Origin: Marinomonas rhizomae
GTDB taxonomy: Bacteria > Pseudomonadota > Gammaproteobacteria > Pseudomonadales > Marinomonadaceae
Direction: 5' to 3'
Assembly: GCF_024397855.1 (NCBI RefSeq)
Contig: NZ_CP073343.1
Location: forward strand, 3,968,001-4,032,000
DNA length: 64,000 nt
Positions 36,641 to 47,851 of this stretch are shown here, one piece after another (position 1 is the first letter of the stretch; every line of letters starts with the position of its first letter). The notes beneath the pieces are model-generated. The model had not been told where the DNA came from, searched no databases, and saw nothing but the letters and a program-made list of their open reading frames with translations. The position numbers and the translations under genes are program-made.

Positions 36641-39600
36641 TTATTCCGGACGTTGACGAGTACTTGCCAATAGCGCGCCTAAACTGGCGGCTTTTGGCTT
36701 CACTAGCCAGAACTTGCCAATGTAGTCATAGAAGTTTTCTAAGATCTCTTGGCCCCATTCGCTGTCAGTTTCTCGGACGTATTCTTCGATCACAGAGCGA
36801 AGGTGTGAACGATACTCTTCCGTTAATTCCGTACCGATACGGTGAATTTCCACCAATTCATGGTTGTACTTATCCACGAAGGTACGGTCTAAATCGAGTA
36901 CGTAAGCGAAACCGCCTGTCATACCCGCACCAAAGTTGTAACCGGTGTTACCAAGTACTGTCACCATACCGCCGGTCATGTATTCACAGCAGTGGTCGCC
37001 TGCACCTTCAATAACGGTATGAGTACCTGAGTTACGTACCGCAAAGCGCTCACCAGCCGTACCCGCTGCAAACAATTTACCGCCCGTCGCACCGTACAAA
37101 CAGGTGTTACCGATAATGGCAGAATCTTGTGATTTGAAGACAGATCCTTTTGGAGGACGAATAATCAACTTGCCACCGGTCATGCCTTTACCAACGTAAT
37201 CGTTCGCATCACCTTCTAGGTACATATGTAAGCCGCCAGCATTCCATACACCGAAACTCTGACCCGCTGTACCGGTCAGTTTCAATGTTAGTGGCACATC
37301 AGACATACCTTGGTTACCGTAGCGTTTCGCAATCTCACCCGACAAACGCGCACCGATAGAACGGTCACAGTTGGTCACGTCAAAAGCAAACTCACCGCCT
37401 TCTTTCTCTTCAACCACTTCTTTTACCGTATCCCACATTTTCAAAGCTAATAAGCCTTTATCGTGTGGTGGGTTAAATGGCGTCTGACAGTACTGTGCTT
37501 TGTCTGCTGAAATCAGATCGTTTTGCAATATTGGTGATAGATCCAAGTTGCGTTGTTTGTCCGTTTCACCCGGCAAGATAGATAATAGATCTGTACGACC
37601 AATCAAATCTTGTAAGCTGGCAACACCCAACTTCGCTAACCATTGACGAGTATCTTCAGCCATAAAGCGGAAGAAGTTTTTAATCATTTCAACGGTGCCG
37701 ATGAAATGCTCATCGCGCAGCATTTGATCTTGAGTCGCCACACCTGTCGCACAGTTATTCAAGTGACAAATACGCAAGAATTTACAACCCATGGCAACCA
37801 TTGGCGTCGTACCAAAGCCAAAGCTTTCCGCACCCAGAATCGCCGCTTTCACAACATCCAAACCGGTTTTTAGACCACCGTCTGTTTGTAGACGAATGTT
37901 GCCGCGAAGATCGTTAGAACGAAGGGCTTGTTGCGCTTCTGCTAGACCCAACTCCCATGGCGAACCCGCATGGCGGATCGAGGTCATTGGCGACGCCGCT
38001 GTACCACCATCATAACCAGAGATGGTAATCAAATCCGCGTAGGCTTTTGCAACACCTGCCGCAATCGTACCAACACCTGGTTCAGAAACCAGTTTTACTG
38101 ATACCAAGGCATCTGGGTTAACTTGTTTCAAATCGAAAATCAGCTGAGCCAAATCCTCAATAGAATAAATATCATGATGCGGTGGAGGTGAAATCAAGGT
38201 AACACCCGGAACTGCGTAACGTAGACGAGCGATTAAGCCGTTTACTTTACCGCCAGGCAACTGACCACCTTCACCTGGTTTGGCGCCTTGCGCTACTTTA
38301 ATCTGCAACACTTCTGCGTTAACCAAATACTCTGGTGTGACACCAAAACGGCCAGAAGCGATTTGTTTGATCTTAGAACGACGTTCAGTTCCGTGACGAG
38401 CAGGATCTTCACCACCCTCACCAGAGTTTGAACGACAGCCTAATTCGTTCATCGCTTGCGCCAAGGCTTCATGAGCTTCTGGGGACAAGGCCCCCAAAGA
38501 CATGCCAGCAGAATCGAAGCGAGGAAGAATAGCCTCAATAGATTCAACATCGTCCAACGCAATGGCTTTCGCTTTATCAGATAAAGTAAACAAGTCACGC
38601 AACATAGACGCAGGACGATTGTTCACTAGATCAGTGTATTTGGTAAAATCTTCAAAGCGCCCACTGCCTACAGCAACTTGCAAGTTACGCACCACATCTG
38701 GGTTAAAGGCATGGTATTCCGCTTCATGGACGTATTTTAGATAACCACCCTGTTGAATCGGTTTACGCAACTTCCAAGCATTGTTCGCGATGGATTCTTG
38801 ATCTTTTTGGAAATCTTCAAAACGCGCACCTTTAATTCGACTTGGAACGCCTTTAAAGCATAGCTCGACCACTTTCGTATCCAAACCTACGGCTTCAAAT
38901 AACTGCGCACCACGATAGGAAGCGATCGTTGAAATACCCATTTTAGAGATGATCTTCATCAAGCCCTTGTTAATACCTTTGCGGTATTTAACGTGGCAAG
39001 CAATTGGATCACCCAAAACTTCGCCTTTATCGACCATGTCGTTAATCAAACGATAAGAAAGGTATGGATAAACCGCTGTCGCACCAAAACCTAACAACAC
39101 AGCAAACTGATGAGGATCACGAGCAAAACCTGTGTCTGCAATGATATTTGAATCGCAACGCAAACCTTGCTTAGACAAATGATGGTGCACAGCACCCACT
39201 GCCATTGGTGCAGGGATAGGCAAGTGGCCTTTTTCGATATCACGATCCGTCAAGACCAAGATAACTGCGCCATTACGTACCACCTCTTCCGCTTTTACTT
39301 GCAAGTCTTTAATCGCTTGCTCAAGGGAAACTTTTTCAGGATTGTAATTTGTATTCACACGAACCAAACGGAAACGGTGATCATCTAATGCCAACAAACG
39401 GCTGTATTTGCGTGGTGACAATACAGGTGAAGACAAGATAATTCGATTGGCGTGTTTTGGCGTTTCTTCAAATAAATTTCGCTCTACACCGATGCACGTT
39501 TCCAACGACATCACCACAGATTCACGTAGTGGATCAATTGGTGGGTTGGTCACCTGTGCAAACTTCTGACGGAAATAATCTGTCACTGGGCGAGTTTGGC

Positions 39601-41092
39601 TAGACATAACGGCCATCGGCGTGTCATCACCCATAGAACCAACGGCTTCATGACCGCTTTCAGCTAAAGGGCGGAAAATTTGCTCTCGTTCTTCAAAAGA
39701 CACTTGGAACATCTTTTGATAAGTGGACATTTCTTCTTTAGTGAAAGGTTCAAACTCAAGAGACGATTCTTCCAACAAAGATTCAATACGAATCGCTTCC
39801 TGCTTCAACCATTTTTTGTATGGGTGCATGGATTTAAGGCGATTATCAATGTCATCCGTGTGCAGCACCTTGCCGTTTTGCGTATCAATAACTAGCATTT
39901 GACCAGGACCAACACGCCCTTTTGATACAACATCTTCTGATTTGTAGCCATAAGTGCCGACTTCAGAAGCCAGCGTAATAAAGCCATTCTTAGTAATAAC
40001 CCAACGAGCTGGACGCAAACCGTTACGGTCAAGCATACAAACCGCATGACGACCATCGGTCATTACCAAGCCTGCTGGGCCATCCCAAGGATCCATGTGC
40101 ATAGAGTTGTACTGATAGAAAGCACGCAACTCTGGATCCATGTTTTCAACGTTTTGCCATGCTGGTGGAATAATCAAACGTGCCGCACGGAAAATATCCA
40201 CACCACCCGTGACCAAGACTTCCAACATGTTATCCATAGAAGAAGAGTCAGAACCTGTTAGGTTAACAATCGGCTGAAGGTCTTGGAGTTCTGGAATCAA
40301 CGGCGTGCGCAGCTTGCTGCTACGAGCCAGTGCCCAGTTACGGTTACCTTCGATAGTATTGATCTCACCGTTGTGCGCCAACATGCGGAACGGTTGCGCC
40401 AACGGCCACTTAGGAAGCGTATTAGTAGAAAAGCGTTGGTGGAAAACACAAATCGCAGTTTGCATTTTTTCGTTGCCCAAATCTTTATAAAAGAAAGGCA
40501 AATCCACTGGCATCATAAGGCCTTTATACGCCAACACTTTGTCGGACAAAGAACAGATGTAGAAGTTTTCGTATTGCGCCAACGCGATTTCAGCTTGGCG
40601 ACGAGCGACAAACAAACGTGTTGCAAAAGTACGAGCATCCATACGATTGCTGTCGACAAATACTTGCTCAATACGAGGGAGGCAATCCATCGCGATAACA
40701 CCAAGGCAAGACGCATCGATTGGCACTTCACGCCAACCAACAACATTCAACCCTTCGTCGGTCAGCTTTTTTGTTAAGGTTTCACGCTGTTCACTTGCCA
40801 GCGCGTCATCTTGATCAAGGAACACCATGCCGATACCGTAAAGGTCAGACAAGGTATGATTAAATAAAGCGTGTGCTTCACCACGTAAAAACAGATCCGG
40901 CTTTTGGATAAGAAGACCACAGCCGTCACCCGTTTTGCCATCAGCAGCGATGCCGCCACGGTGTGTCATACATGTCAAAGACTCAATGGCTGTCTTAAGT
41001 AATTCATGGCTAGTATTGCCTTCCATATGAGCAATTAAGCCAAAGCCACAGTTGTCTTTGAACTCGCCAGGACGATAAAGGCCTGCATTCAT
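36641..41092 (-). CDS. gltB: Glutamate synthase, large subunit
   Basis: The alpha subunit of NADPH-GOGAT, which makes two glutamates from glutamine and 2-oxoglutarate. A short propeptide (residues 1-14) precedes the nucleophilic Cys15 of the class II glutaminase domain ([12 protein letters not shown]); then come the central domain, the FMN/2-oxoglutarate synthase domain with the 3Fe-4S cysteines in [17 protein letters not shown], and the C-terminal glycine-rich beta-helix ([19 protein letters not shown]). 1483 aa is normal. It precedes gltD in the same operon and follows the aro/SPOR block on the same strand. Confidence 0.96.
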   Translation of the reverse strand: MNAGLYRPGEFKDNCGFGLIAHMEGNTSHELLKTAIESLTCMTHRGGIAADGKTGDGCGLLIQKPDLFLRGEAHALFNHTLSDLYGIGMVFLDQDDALASEQRETLTKKLTDEGLNVVGWREVPIDASCLGVIAMDCLPRIEQVFVDSNRMDARTFATRLFVARRQAEIALAQYENFYICSLSDKVLAYKGLMMPVDLPFFYKDLGNEKMQTAICVFHQRFSTNTLPKWPLAQPFRMLAHNGEINTIEGNRNWALARSSKLRTPLIPELQDLQPIVNLTGSDSSSMDNMLEVLVTGGVDIFRAARLIIPPAWQNVENMDPELRAFYQYNSMHMDPWDGPAGLVMTDGRHAVCMLDRNGLRPARWVITKNGFITLASEVGTYGYKSEDVVSKGRVGPGQMLVIDTQNGKVLHTDDIDNRLKSMHPYKKWLKQEAIRIESLLEESSLEFEPFTKEEMSTYQKMFQVSFEEREQIFRPLAESGHEAVGSMGDDTPMAVMSSQTRPVTDYFRQKFAQVTNPPIDPLRESVVMSLETCIGVERNLFEETPKHANRIILSSPVLSPRKYSRLLALDDHRFRLVRVNTNYNPEKVSLEQAIKDLQVKAEEVVRNGAVILVLTDRDIEKGHLPIPAPMAVGAVHHHLSKQGLRCDSNIIADTGFARDPHQFAVLLGFGATAVYPYLSYRLINDMVDKGEVLGDPIACHVKYRKGINKGLMKIISKMGISTIASYRGAQLFEAVGLDTKVVELCFKGVPSRIKGARFEDFQKDQESIANNAWKLRKPIQQGGYLKYVHEAEYHAFNPDVVRNLQVAVGSGRFEDFTKYTDLVNNRPASMLRDLFTLSDKAKAIALDDVESIEAILPRFDSAGMSLGALSPEAHEALAQAMNELGCRSNSGEGGEDPARHGTERRSKIKQIASGRFGVTPEYLVNAEVLQIKVAQGAKPGEGGQLPGGKVNGLIARLRYAVPGVTLISPPPHHDIYSIEDLAQLIFDLKQVNPDALVSVKLVSEPGVGTIAAGVAKAYADLITISGYDGGTAASPMTSIRHAGSPWELGLAEAQQALRSNDLRGNIRLQTDGGLKTGLDVVKAAILGAESFGFGTTPMVAMGCKFLRICHLNNCATGVATQDQMLRDEHFIGTVEMIKNFFRFMAEDTRQWLAKLGVASLQDLIGRTDLLSILPGETDKQRNLDLSPILQNDLISADKAQYCQTPFNPPHDKGLLALKMWDTVKEVVEEKEGGEFAFDVTNCDRSIGARLSGEIAKRYGNQGMSDVPLTLKLTGTAGQSFGVWNAGGLHMYLEGDANDYVGKGMTGGKLIIRPPKGSVFKSQDSAIIGNTCLYGATGGKLFAAGTAGERFAVRNSGTHTVIEGAGDHCCEYMTGGMVTVLGNTGYNFGAGMTGGFAYVLDLDRTFVDKYNHELVEIHRIGTELTEEYRSHLRSVIEEYVRETDSEWGQEILENFYDYIGKFWLVKPKAASLGALLASTRQRPE

Positions 41093-41559
41093 ACACCAAC
41101 TCCCACAGTTGAAACGTAAAATAAATAAAGATTAGATATAAATTCGATTATCAGGCGGCTGGGCTAAAAAGCGAAAGCGTGAAAGAACTCGCTTCGAGAA
41201 TGACTATCATCTACCCAAAATACCACCGAAATGGACGATCATACTACCCTGACGCAGAGCACTACTCAAACGAGCATAGGCATGCTTTATGTTATTTTGG
41301 CGTTTTTTATAGGGGTTTTAGCGGCAAATAACGCGGACTTAGAGAATTATCTATGGCTGGAGTTTTTGCAAACAGAAAATTCCACTGTTCATTCATGTTT
41401 TTCAGTGGATTACAGTTAATTTTACTAAATTTATAAATTTGCCATACAAAAAGCTCACAAAAGTGTCTTTTAACGACATATTTTCGACTCAAATACATGG
41501 CGAATGGCTAGGTCAACCCAGACTGTAGCTGCCTTGGCACTATTTCGGGTGATGCAAAA
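41093..41559. other. 467-bp intergenic region upstream of gltB
   Basis: This gap between the AAA/SPOR gene and gltB should hold the gltBD promoter. A 62-codon frame at 41231-41419 on the plus strand has one hydrophobic segment but no ribosome site, so I do not call it. I see no clear terminator, repeat or RNA gene here. Confidence 0.5.
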
Positions 41560-43122
41560 TCACTGAGCTTTCTTAATATCGTCCTGTATGCCACGAGCAC
41601 TTCGTGCCCAAGGGTTAAGATCTCGAATATCTTTAGGTAGGGTTTCTGCGGCTGCGATAGCTTCACTACGGTTACGATAAGTGCCATACACAACGACGAA
41701 CCAATCTTTGCCATTGTGTTTTGATTTAAAGTAGCCAAAAGCATCCACTCCGCCCTGATCACGAATAAAGTCCTGAACAGTACCTTTATTGTGTGTCCCT
41801 AATAACTGCAAGGTATAACGATTTGGGTTCTGCGATAACCACCACTCCGTCTTATCAAAACGATCTTGTGAGACTTTTAGATTAGCTTGCTCGTTTTTAG
41901 GTGACACTTCTTCTGCTGGAGCATCAATAGTAGGTGCTGCTTGCGCTAAAGGAGCTTCAGCACGAATAGGAGCCGTTGAGATAGCAGGTGCCACCATTGA
42001 AGGCGTGTTCGACTGCTGTGCCATTTGGCCATTTGAAGTACTTATCGGTGGTAATGATGTCCCTGCTGGGATTGGTGGAAGTATGATCTCACCTTCCTGA
42101 CCTATCTTACGCTGCATAGCATCTATACGGGCAATCGTGTCAGGAGATGACTGTCCTTGCCTTGGACTCAAAGGAATAACATTACTCGTTCTATCCGCTG
42201 CAGAGGATGACGTCGAAGGTTTATCAGACTGCTTATCAGAAAATAACACTGCAACCAAAATCCCCAACATAACCACGGAAAGCAGCGCCATGTGCGCTAA
42301 AGGAAAGCCAATAGCGAGGTTGAAACGCATACCTGATTTTACGGGCTTATCACCATTGCCCATCATGGCTTGGGCAAGTTGGTTGATTCGACCCGGGTAA
42401 CCACCAGATTCTTGATAAATCTGTTTCACTTGCTTGTCATTAAATGGCAAATTAATCCCGCCACCGACCGCACGAACACGATGCAACAGATAAGCACGAG
42501 TTTGCTCTAGTGAATAAGGCGCTAAGGTAAAGGAATGGCTCAATTGTTCATAACGAGATCGTTGGTACGCATCTAGGTTGCGCGAAAGAGGATATTCACT
42601 AAACAGGACAATATGAGGCACCGTTTGATTTTCTGTTGCCAACGACATCATATCGAGCAACATGCTCACCGCATCGGTATTTAGCTCTTGGGCATTATCA
42701 ATTAAGACTAAGGCCGCTTGACCTTTCTCATCTAAATCATGAGAAAACTTAAGCAAGGGGCCGAAGGTGGTTTCATTTGGCGGCTGTGTAAAATGACTCG
42801 CAAAACCAGCATAAATAGCCTGCAGCAACTGCCCAGCCGTCATCAGCATAGTGCCTTTAACATGGCTAACGACCGTCGTGTCATCTTGGTGGCGAGCGAA
42901 CTCCATTAAAAAACGACTTTTACCGCTGCCTTGCGGGCCTTGGACGACAGATAATAAACTACTGTATCGACTCAAGTGCTCAAGCAACGCCAGCTGTTGA
43001 TTGCCTTCCTCGGACGCAAAATACAGTGATGCGTCTTTCGAGCCAAAAGGATCCCTCAGCGTAGCTTTTGGCGGCTGATTAAGCGCATCCTCTAGATCAA
43101 ACTGAAAGTCTGGCTTAGGCAT
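41560..43122 (-). CDS. AAA ATPase with transmembrane segment and C-terminal SPOR domain (DamX-like)
   Basis: A cell-division-associated peptidoglycan-binding protein. The cytoplasmic N-terminal half is an ExeA-type AAA ATPase with Walker A GPQGSGKS (residues 62-69) and Walker B AALVLIDNAQEL; a transmembrane helix near 275-292 (MALLSVVMLGILVAVLF) leads to a low-complexity periplasmic linker and a SPOR domain (YTLQLLGTHNKGTVQDFI to GKDWFVVVYGTYRNRSEA). SPOR domains bind denuded glycan at the septum. The position between aroB and gltB is the conserved place of this gene in Pseudomonas-like genomes. Confidence 0.85.
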   Translation of the reverse strand: MPKPDFQFDLEDALNQPPKATLRDPFGSKDASLYFASEEGNQQLALLEHLSRYSSLLSVVQGPQGSGKSRFLMEFARHQDDTTVVSHVKGTMLMTAGQLLQAIYAGFASHFTQPPNETTFGPLLKFSHDLDEKGQAALVLIDNAQELNTDAVSMLLDMMSLATENQTVPHIVLFSEYPLSRNLDAYQRSRYEQLSHSFTLAPYSLEQTRAYLLHRVRAVGGGINLPFNDKQVKQIYQESGGYPGRINQLAQAMMGNGDKPVKSGMRFNLAIGFPLAHMALLSVVMLGILVAVLFSDKQSDKPSTSSSAADRTSNVIPLSPRQGQSSPDTIARIDAMQRKIGQEGEIILPPIPAGTSLPPISTSNGQMAQQSNTPSMVAPAISTAPIRAEAPLAQAAPTIDAPAEEVSPKNEQANLKVSQDRFDKTEWWLSQNPNRYTLQLLGTHNKGTVQDFIRDQGGVDAFGYFKSKHNGKDWFVVVYGTYRNRSEAIAAAETLPKDIRDLNPWARSARGIQDDIKKAQ

Positions 43123-43164
43123 AATCGTCCTTTAACGTTAAATAACTAACAAAAGTCAGCAAGA

Positions 43165-44271
43165 TTAAACAAGGCTAGCTTGCTTACTCGCTTCAAGTGC
43201 ATCTAGAAGACTAGAGTTAAAGTCTTCCATCGGAAAATCCGACGTAACAATCGCGTAGCCCAATGCACCAAGCAATACCAAACGCAAGCTACCATCCAAT
43301 ACTTTTTTATCCAGCGCCATACGTTCAACAAAACTCTCAACCGTCATTTCGACAGGTGGTAAGACTGGCAAGTTTGCGGCTTGAAAAAGTGCCACAGAAC
43401 GGCTGACATCTTGTTCTGATAGATTACCCATACGCCAAGAAAGATCGACCGCTAACATACTACCAGCAGCAACGGCTTCACCGTGCAACCATTTGCCATA
43501 GCCCATTTCAGTTTCAATCGCATGACCAAACGTATGGCCTAGGTTTAAAATAGCACGAATGCCACCCTCTCTCTCGTCTTGAGCAACGACATTCGCCTTT
43601 GCTAAACAAGATCGGTAGATAGCTTCACTAATTTTATCATTGTCTAATGCCATCAGTTGGGGCATTTCTTGCTCTAGCCAATCAAAAAACGGCACATCGC
43701 AAATCAAACCGTATTTAATGACTTCTGCCATCCCTGCGGACAATTCACGCTGGGGCAAGCTCAATAATGTTTCTGTATCGATAATCACGGCTTGAGGCTG
43801 ATAAAACGCACCTATCATATTTTTTCCAAGCGGATGGTTCACGCCTGTTTTTCCACCGACAGAAGAATCTACTTGAGATAACAAAGTTGTTGGCACTTGA
43901 ATAAAAGGCACACCGCGCTGATATGTCGCCGCAGCGAATCCAGCCATATCACCCACTACGCCTCCACCTAAAGCTATAACCGTAGTAGTTCGATTGTGCT
44001 TTGCTTCCAATAAAGCAGACATGATCATGCCATAGGTTTCTAACGTCTTATACACTTCACCATCGGGTAAAATACAGGTGTCAACTTTATACTCCGAAGA
44101 TAACATAGACACCATAGACTCTAGGTATAAAGGAGCAATGGTGTCATTGGTGACTATCATGACTTGTTTACCATGAATGGCATCATCAAAAAGAGCTTTC
44201 TGCTGACGGATACCACTACCAATAAAAATAGGGTAGCTACGATCGCCAAGATCAACGGTTAACGTGCGCAT
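43165..44271 (-). CDS. aroB: 3-dehydroquinate synthase
   Basis: Second step of the shikimate pathway: converts DAHP to 3-dehydroquinate using NAD+ and a metal ion. Family motifs visible are [54 protein letters not shown], and the metal-ligand region [13 protein letters not shown] and [10 protein letters not shown]. 368 aa is the usual length. Its start codon overlaps the aroK stop (TAATG), so the two are translationally coupled. Confidence 0.96.
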   Translation of the reverse strand: MRTLTVDLGDRSYPIFIGSGIRQQKALFDDAIHGKQVMIVTNDTIAPLYLESMVSMLSSEYKVDTCILPDGEVYKTLETYGMIMSALLEAKHNRTTTVIALGGGVVGDMAGFAAATYQRGVPFIQVPTTLLSQVDSSVGGKTGVNHPLGKNMIGAFYQPQAVIIDTETLLSLPQRELSAGMAEVIKYGLICDVPFFDWLEQEMPQLMALDNDKISEAIYRSCLAKANVVAQDEREGGIRAILNLGHTFGHAIETEMGYGKWLHGEAVAAGSMLAVDLSWRMGNLSEQDVSRSVALFQAANLPVLPPVEMTVESFVERMALDKKVLDGSLRLVLLGALGYAIVTSDFPMEDFNSSLLDALEASKQASLV

Positions 44272-44819
44272 TAGGATACAGTTATCTCCATTTTAAGATG
44301 GCGCTTGATCGCATCGAGCACCTTATTAGCAACAGAACGGGGATGACGAGAGTCTGTTTCAATCACTAAAGTCGCCACCTCTCTATAAAGAGGGTCACGT
44401 ACTTCAAATAGTTTTTTTAATGTAGCTCTCGGATCACCAGTTTGTAAAAGTGGTCGATGAGTACTTTTTGAGGTGCGATACAGTTGCTGCGCCACGGAAG
44501 CGTACAAATACACCACCAGCGCATTCTCTCGAAGAATGTCTCTGTTTTCTTCGCGCATCACGATTCCACCACCGGTTGCTAACACGCAGTCACCTTTGTC
44601 AGATTCAGCGATTGAGGCCAGTGCTTGCGTCTCGCGTTTACGAAAACCGTCTTCTCCTTCCCGTTCAAAAATCCAAGGAATGTCTGCGCCGGCATTATCT
44701 TCTATAACTTTATCAAGGTCATAAAATTCTTTATCCAGCGATTGAGAAATCAAACGGCCTATCGTCGTTTTTCCTGCGCCCATCGGGCCTACTAAAATAA
44801 TATTGGGGGCTTTTATCAT
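44271..44819 (-). CDS. aroK: Shikimate kinase
   Basis: Phosphorylates shikimate at the 3-hydroxyl. P-loop GPMGAGKTT (residues 11-19), the substrate-binding DxD-type segment [22 protein letters not shown] and [10 protein letters not shown] are all characteristic. The start at 44819 ([12 protein letters not shown]) matches AroK proteins; the TTG at 44828 would add three residues. It overlaps aroB by one base and follows the secretin remnant by 42 bp. Confidence 0.95.
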   Translation of the reverse strand: MIKAPNIILVGPMGAGKTTIGRLISQSLDKEFYDLDKVIEDNAGADIPWIFEREGEDGFRKRETQALASIAESDKGDCVLATGGGIVMREENRDILRENALVVYLYASVAQQLYRTSKSTHRPLLQTGDPRATLKKLFEVRDPLYREVATLVIETDSRHPRSVANKVLDAIKRHLKMEITVS

Positions 44820-44861
44820 TGTATTCAATTACGTCGGGGTTAAGCAGATTTAGACTGCGGC

Positions 44862-46044
44862 CTAGTTAACTGACATTTGTAGCAGCTTTGGTGTAATAAA
44901 TACAAGTAATTCAACCTTTTCTTGCTGCTCTGAACGTCTTTTAAACAGCTCACCCAGCAAAGGAATGTCACTAAAGAAAGGCACTCGACTCTCTGATTCA
45001 AAGCGTTCTTCGCGAAAAATCCCACCTAAAACAAGTGTTTCTTGGTTTTTCACCACCACCTGTGTTTTTAAACGATTGGTTTTTAAGCTAGGAACACCAT
45101 TAACTAATTCGCCAACAGAATCTTGATGAATATTTAACGATAACAAAATATGTTCGCCGTCTTTTACAAACGGCGTCACTTCTAACATGAGCGCTGCTTG
45201 GCGAAATTCAATACTCACTTTATCGTCACTAACCGTTTGATAAGGTACTTCCGTTCCAGACTCAATTCGAGCCGGTTGACCTTCCGATGTCACAATTTTA
45301 GGTTTTGACACCACATCAGCTAAACCTTCGCTTTCCATCATGTCCAAAGTGAGCGCCAATAAGCTAGATCCGCCAAGACTGGAAAAGTCTAAACTCGTCG
45401 TTGGCGTCAAGGCACCTAAATCAATAGCGCCACCCATCGATGATCGAACCCCATCAGACAACTTAGCTTGCCAGTTTACTCCAAATTGCGATTGAGCAGT
45501 TCGACTCACTTGAGCGATTTGTGCGCTGATTTCAATTTGTCTTAACGGTGAATCTAACCAAGCAAGCGTTTCCTGAACGCCTTCGAAGGCAGCACAAGAA
45601 TTAAGTAATAATGGAATTGGTTCGCTCATCGACCACTAAAGAAATATCAGGGTATAACGTTTTTAAATGCAAACCGACGTCTTTTGCTTTGGCATGTTTC
45701 AACAACCAATAGGACCTCTGGCACTCAGCTGCCACATTCCCAGCACCTTCCACCAATAAGGTTTTCGCTGGCATAAGAACAGCCACCGGCCCTTGCCACT
45801 CAAGCTGAATATGGGGTTGTTGGGCAACGGCCTCCAACACATCTTTCCAGCTGGCATCCTTTATCGAAAGGGTTAATACGTCATCGATTTCCGGGCTAAT
45901 CACCACACTTTCATTCATCTGCGATGCCAACCAAGGTAACATTTCTTGTATTGGTCGCGACTCAAAATATACGTCCATCGCCAATATACTGCGAGGCACC
46001 ATGAGGGAAGACACAAGCAAGCATTGGATTATCAGTCTATTCAT
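44862..46044 (-). pseudogene. PilQ/HofQ-type secretin, interrupted by a +1 frameshift
   Basis: Two reading frames together make a full short secretin. The 5' part (start 46044, AAGGAAG upstream) has a signal peptide, an N-domain (PIQEMLPWLASQMNESVVIS) and VVDERTNSIIT, then a TAA stop at 45601-45603. The 3' part continues one frame over with AFEGVQETLAWLDSPLRQIEI and the secretin domain (FGVNWQAKL, KIVTSEGQPARIESGTEVPYQ, LVLGGIFRE, VPFFSDIPLLGELFKR). Removing one T near the TAA restores a 393-residue protein, close to the 412 of E. coli HofQ. Secretins form the outer-membrane pore for type IV pili or DNA uptake. It may be a true pseudogene, a sequencing error or a recoded gene. Confidence 0.82.
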
Positions 46045-46747
46045 CGCTCTCTTCCTTTTCACGTACAACCAATGCTTTTTCCGAACCATCTTTGGAAATC
46101 AAGGTAACGCGATCAAAAGAGACACCATTAACAGTTACACCTGCATCAGGTAACCAACTCCCCTCGCTCACCCAATGACGAGTATCTTTGTAGGCGACTA
46201 AAGCGGACGTTTTATCGCCCATTCGCATGGTTGACAGTAACTGCCAATCATTCTGCTCAAAGCGGCTCATACGTAATTTGGTCGGTAACCAATTATGGTA
46301 CTCCCTGTTCGCCTTGGGGGCCTCAAGAGAAAACAATAAATGGCCTCGCCAATCCCCGTTTTTGTCTCTTTGCCAAGATGCCGCCAGTAACCCCAGTGCA
46401 TATCGCTCTTCCACTTTTTCAAGCACCGCTTGCCATTCATTAAGAGATGCCGCTCCCCTTATAGACCATTGCGTTGGAATACCCTCTTCAGAGTCTTCCA
46501 CTCTGTGTTGCACCCATGGCTCATCAAGCAAACTCATATTGCGTAGTCGATTCGCTTGTTGCTGCGTTTTTGTCCAGTCGGCCTCAGCTCGCGCTTTCAA
46601 TTTAGCCTGTCTATTTAGCTCATCTTGAGCTTGAGACAAGAATGGATACCAGATAGCAGTTTGCACGAGAATCAGCAGTGATACCGCTGAGCCATTGATA
46701 TTGCTTAAAGAAGATTTACTCGCTTTTAAATACTTTGATAGAGACAT
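46037..46747 (-). CDS. PilO/PilP-like (HofO-HofP fusion-like) pilus assembly protein
   Basis: An inner-membrane protein with a short cytoplasmic start, a transmembrane helix near residues 19-37, a coiled-coil stretch (LNRQAKLKARAEADWTKTQQQ) and a periplasmic domain resembling PilO/GspM. Its last ~40 residues (SWLPDAGVTVNGVSFDRVTLIS) look like a PilP/GspC-type beta domain, suggesting a fusion of two usual genes. ATG 46747 is selected because GGAGG lies six bases upstream. It overlaps the secretin start and the preceding gene. The assignment rests on topology and on position in the ponA-pil-aroK block, so it is moderate. Confidence 0.65.
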   Translation of the reverse strand: MSLSKYLKASKSSLSNINGSAVSLLILVQTAIWYPFLSQAQDELNRQAKLKARAEADWTKTQQQANRLRNMSLLDEPWVQHRVEDSEEGIPTQWSIRGAASLNEWQAVLEKVEERYALGLLAASWQRDKNGDWRGHLLFSLEAPKANREYHNWLPTKLRMSRFEQNDWQLLSTMRMGDKTSALVAYKDTRHWVSEGSWLPDAGVTVNGVSFDRVTLISKDGSEKALVVREKEESDE

Positions 46748-47693
46748 CCACCACCTCCTTTTGAGCCAATGGAGAAGCAAGGTGATGTGGCTTTTGTTCA
46801 ACTTCCCAGCGCCAATCTGAATTATGTTGCCGCCATACCACTAACAAGAGCGCCAAGTCTTTTGCAGGCAATGTCATTTTCAGGAAAGCTCGTTGATCTT
46901 CACTTTCAAAATACCCGAGACGAGCCGACATAGGTAAAGCTTGAATTAAGCCCAATACTGAGGCAGAAAATTCATTACTATCATGACTAGACGACCACGC
47001 AGACTGAGTGGCTTGTATCGCTTGACGCTCGGCCTGTGCATATTTCGACTCTTGTTCTAAAAAGAAAAAATAAGCAGAGGCCGAACTATGCAGCAGCAAA
47101 CTCAATACCACCAAATACCAACAAAGCCGTCGAGTTTTTAAGCGCTTCTGTTTTTCCGGCTGATACAATGACAAAGCGCGCAAAGAGCAAGATAACCAAG
47201 AGCGCTTACGCGGTGATATTGCTTCCCATTGCCCTATTGGCATAAGCAAACACGTCTTAGAAATCGATAGAAAGGGCAAACTCAGTTGCTCCGCCCACCC
47301 GCTTGAACAAGCATAAACGGCCAACTGGGACTGTTGCGCTGATAACGCCTCATATTGATAACTAAACAGTAAACTATCAGGTGGCGAAAATGTCGTCTCC
47401 ACGGCATAACTCAATGCGGCCAAAGGACGTAACGAAGAAGGTATAAGGTGATCAACTCTATGCTGTGACACAGATAACCAAGCATCAGGCACTAAAATAA
47501 TGACTCGAGAACAAGCAAACTCTTGATCGTTTTTTAGGCTGTTATGGATGGCATCTAATTGCTGCGAATCGGGCAGTGGGGCATTTCTTGGAGCGGAAAG
47601 GTCCGCTAAATTGGCCGTTTTGCTAGAACTATAAAATTTGCATTCCTGAGCTGAATAAACAGCCACAGAATAGTCAGACATAAGCTTCATCAT
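46716..47693 (-). CDS. PilM-PilN-like / GspL-like pilus assembly protein
   Basis: A protein of 325 residues with a cytoplasmic N-terminal domain (SRVIILVPDAWLSVSQHRV near 62-80), a basic stretch, a single transmembrane helix at about 190-212, and a periplasmic helical/ferredoxin-like domain. This is the layout of GspL, which is equivalent to PilM plus PilN fused. AAGGA precedes the ATG. As the first gene of a three-gene set upstream of aroK, and divergent from PBP1A, it takes the place of pilMN or hofMN. No ATPase, pilin or prepilin peptidase gene is near. Confidence 0.62.
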   Translation of the reverse strand: MMKLMSDYSVAVYSAQECKFYSSSKTANLADLSAPRNAPLPDSQQLDAIHNSLKNDQEFACSRVIILVPDAWLSVSQHRVDHLIPSSLRPLAALSYAVETTFSPPDSLLFSYQYEALSAQQSQLAVYACSSGWAEQLSLPFLSISKTCLLMPIGQWEAISPRKRSWLSCSLRALSLYQPEKQKRLKTRRLCWYLVVLSLLLHSSASAYFFFLEQESKYAQAERQAIQATQSAWSSSHDSNEFSASVLGLIQALPMSARLGYFESEDQRAFLKMTLPAKDLALLLVVWRQHNSDWRWEVEQKPHHLASPLAQKEVVDVSIKVFKSE

Positions 47694-47812
47694 TCGTCCT
47701 TGAAATAATAAGCAACCGTGTAAAGTTTTTAGTTAGGCTTCTATGCCAAAATTTTTATCAAGATAACACGATTTGCTGCAAAGTTAACCGCCTATTCTGT
47801 GATCATCTTAGG

Positions 47813-47818
47813 TATAAT
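47813..47818 (+). promoter_or_regulatory. Probable -10 box of the PBP1A gene
   Basis: A perfect TATAAT hexamer lies 34 bases before the ATG of the PBP1A gene. No strong -35 box is seen at the standard spacing, so the call is tentative. Confidence 0.4.
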
Positions 47819-47851
47819 GCCACTTTCTCATTCTGTATTACTTGAATTTAT

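Noticed and set aside
41231..41419. 62-codon open frame with a hydrophobic stretch upstream of gltB
   Set aside because: A possible small membrane protein, but without ribosome site, and lying where the gltB promoter should be.
45601..45629. Secretin split read as two separate genes with an ATG at 45629
   Set aside because: The domain order continues exactly across the stop, there is no ribosome site before the internal ATG, and one base removal restores the full protein.
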